Origin: Alistipes sp.
Lineage (GTDB): Bacteria; Bacteroidota; Bacteroidia; Bacteroidales; Rikenellaceae
Length of the DNA: 25,837 nt
Direction: 5' to 3'
Assembly: GCA_017560305.1 (NCBI GenBank)
Contig: JAFYOF010000070.1
Location: 1 to 25,837, forward strand
The position numbers and the translations under genes are program-made. Shown one piece after another: positions 24,857 to 25,837 of the stretch; the stretch's first letter is position 1, and each line of letters starts with the position of its first letter. The notes below the pieces were generated by a model, which was not told the DNA's origin, did not search any database, and saw nothing but the letters and a program-made list of their open reading frames with translations.

Positions 24857-25837
24857 TTAATGAGTGGCTTCTGAAGCGGGTACCATCTTATAAAGTTTAT
24901 CACCTCGGCGCACCAACTCGGGCACCTTGATTGAGCAATATACTCCCTTGGGGATGTGCTGCACAACCTTTTCGTGAAGGGTCAGACCCTCTGCACGCTG
25001 CTCCACCACGCCTGTGGTCTCGCCCATCCACACAAGGCTCTCGCCCTCGTTGATGACATCCGCCTCGGTCAGGACCTCCGCCACGGAAATCTTCTTGAAG
25101 AAGTTGGTCACCTTGCCGACATATACCTTGCGCTCGGTTGCCGATGAGCCATAATGAGCCGTATGCTCCGCCATTGGGCGACCAGCATAGTAACCCTCCC
25201 AGAAACCACGGTTGAAGACTGTCAAGAGGCGCTCCTTGAGCGAAGCCGCCAGTTCGGGGGTGTACTCACCCGCCTCCATAGCCTTCAGCGCAGCGTCGTA
25301 ACTCTCCACCACGCGCTTCACATACTCAGCGCCACGCGCTCTACCCTCAATCTTCAACACACGCACGCCCGCCAAGATAAACTTATCGAGGAAGTCGATT
25401 GTGCACAAATCCTTTGGCGAGAGGAGGTAGCGACCATCGGTTGCCAACTGATGACCCGACTGCTCGTCGGTGATGATATACTTGCGGCGGCAAATCTGTC
25501 GGCACGCGCCTCGGTTTGCCGAGCAGTGTGACTCGTGCTCGCTCAGGTAGCACTTGCCCGAGATAGCCATACACAACGCTCCGTGGGCAAACATCTCTAT
25601 ACGCAGACGCTCGCCGCGAGGACCACGCAGGTCACGCTCCTCAATCTGCTGGGAGATGTGGGCAATCTGCTCAAGGCTCAACTCGCGTGCCAGCACCACC
25701 ACATCAGCCCACTGCGAGTAGAACTCCGCAGCCTCGATGTTGGAGATATTGCACTGGGTCGAGATATGCACCTCCATACCCACCTTGCGGCAATACATAA
25801 TGGCGGCGACATCTGCCGCTATGACTGCGTCGATGCC
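24857..25837 (-). CDS. U32 family protein, TrhP (YegQ)-like, 5' end outside the window
   Basis: Related to TrhP/RlhA, which hydroxylate tRNA U34 or 23S rRNA using prephenate-derived chemistry; often annotated as 'peptidase U32' or 'collagenase-like protease'. The frame is open to the window edge and the first visible residues, GIDAVIAADVAAIMYCRK, continue into 'VHISTQCNISN', typical of U32 strands. The U32 signature is at MFAHGALCMAISGKCYLS, followed by the Cys-rich 'SANRGACRQICRRKY' whose Cys residues fit the iron-sulfur ligands of the family. 'LSPKDLCTIDFLDKFILAGVRVLKIEGRAR' and the C-terminal beta domain place it nearer to TrhP than to RlhA. The ATG at 25796-25798 is internal. Confidence 0.88.
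   Translation of the reverse strand, partial: GIDAVIAADVAAIMYCRKVGMEVHISTQCNISNIEAAEFYSQWADVVVLARELSLEQIAHISQQIEERDLRGPRGERLRIEMFAHGALCMAISGKCYLSEHESHCSANRGACRQICRRKYIITDEQSGHQLATDGRYLLSPKDLCTIDFLDKFILAGVRVLKIEGRARGAEYVKRVVESYDAALKAMEAGEYTPELAASLKERLLTVFNRGFWEGYYAGRPMAEHTAHYGSSATERKVYVGKVTNFFKKISVAEVLTEADVINEGESLVWMGETTGVVEQRAEGLTLHEKVVQHIPKGVYCSIKVPELVRRGDKLYKMVPASEATH

Overview
The window looks like chromosomal DNA of a gut-type Bacteroidales bacterium, possibly Alistipes-like. The evidence is the S16 protein with an Ala/Glu-rich tail, the A-rich translation starts without Shine-Dalgarno sequences, the secreted 'SAQ'-type signal peptides, the abundance of secreted glycosidases, and TAnnTTTG promoter boxes in front of most genes. 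The genus is inferred from style, not proven.

Layout. 1-1020: the 3' part of rpsP, a terminator, rimM and a two-way terminator. 1069-2846 (minus): two tandem FKBP-type lipoproteins, one with a decayed active site. 3007-4002: pdxB. 4116-6002 (minus): a secreted GH127/DUF1680 beta-L-arabinofuranosidase-like enzyme. 6124-8958 (minus): a large periplasmic M16 metallopeptidase. 8959-9660: no gene, but a hairpin-dense island with a 39-bp perfect palindrome, then a promoter and a strongly structured leader. 9661-11217: an AT-rich, foreign-looking membrane protein (YccF, coiled coil, DUF1566-like). 11271-12854 (minus): prfC. 12923-14689 (minus) and 14812-16131 (plus): a divergent pair, a rhamnosidase-clan enzyme and a GH33 sialidase. 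16198-16460: a clear promoter, tRNA-Leu(CAA), tRNA-Lys(CTT) and a terminator. 16424-16992: a 20-nt copy of the tRNA-Lys 3' end, a second terminator and another hairpin island. 16993-18216: an ADP-ribosylglycohydrolase. 18267-25837 (all minus): a partial U32/TrhP-like gene, an AT-rich secreted unknown, pepP, mqnB, a GH78 rhamnosidase and mqnD.

How the genes work together. The housekeeping part covers ribosome assembly and translation (S16, RimM, RF3, TrhP-like), pyridoxal phosphate synthesis (PdxB) and menaquinone by the futalosine route (MqnB, MqnD). The accessory part is glycan scavenging (GH127, two GH78-clan proteins, GH33), and envelope protein folding and turnover (FKBPs, M16). mqnD is physically coupled (TAATG) to the GH78 gene, an unexpected pairing.

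Most notable features. (1) The AT-rich gene at 23859-24584 sits between two exact 27-bp copies of the pepP leader and start codon, as if inserted there while rebuilding the pepP start. (2) The YccF/DUF1566-like gene has a long leader with mutually exclusive stems. (3) The tRNA-Lys 3' end is duplicated 166 bp downstream, an att-like scar. No CRISPR array, complete insertion sequence or integrase gene is visible.
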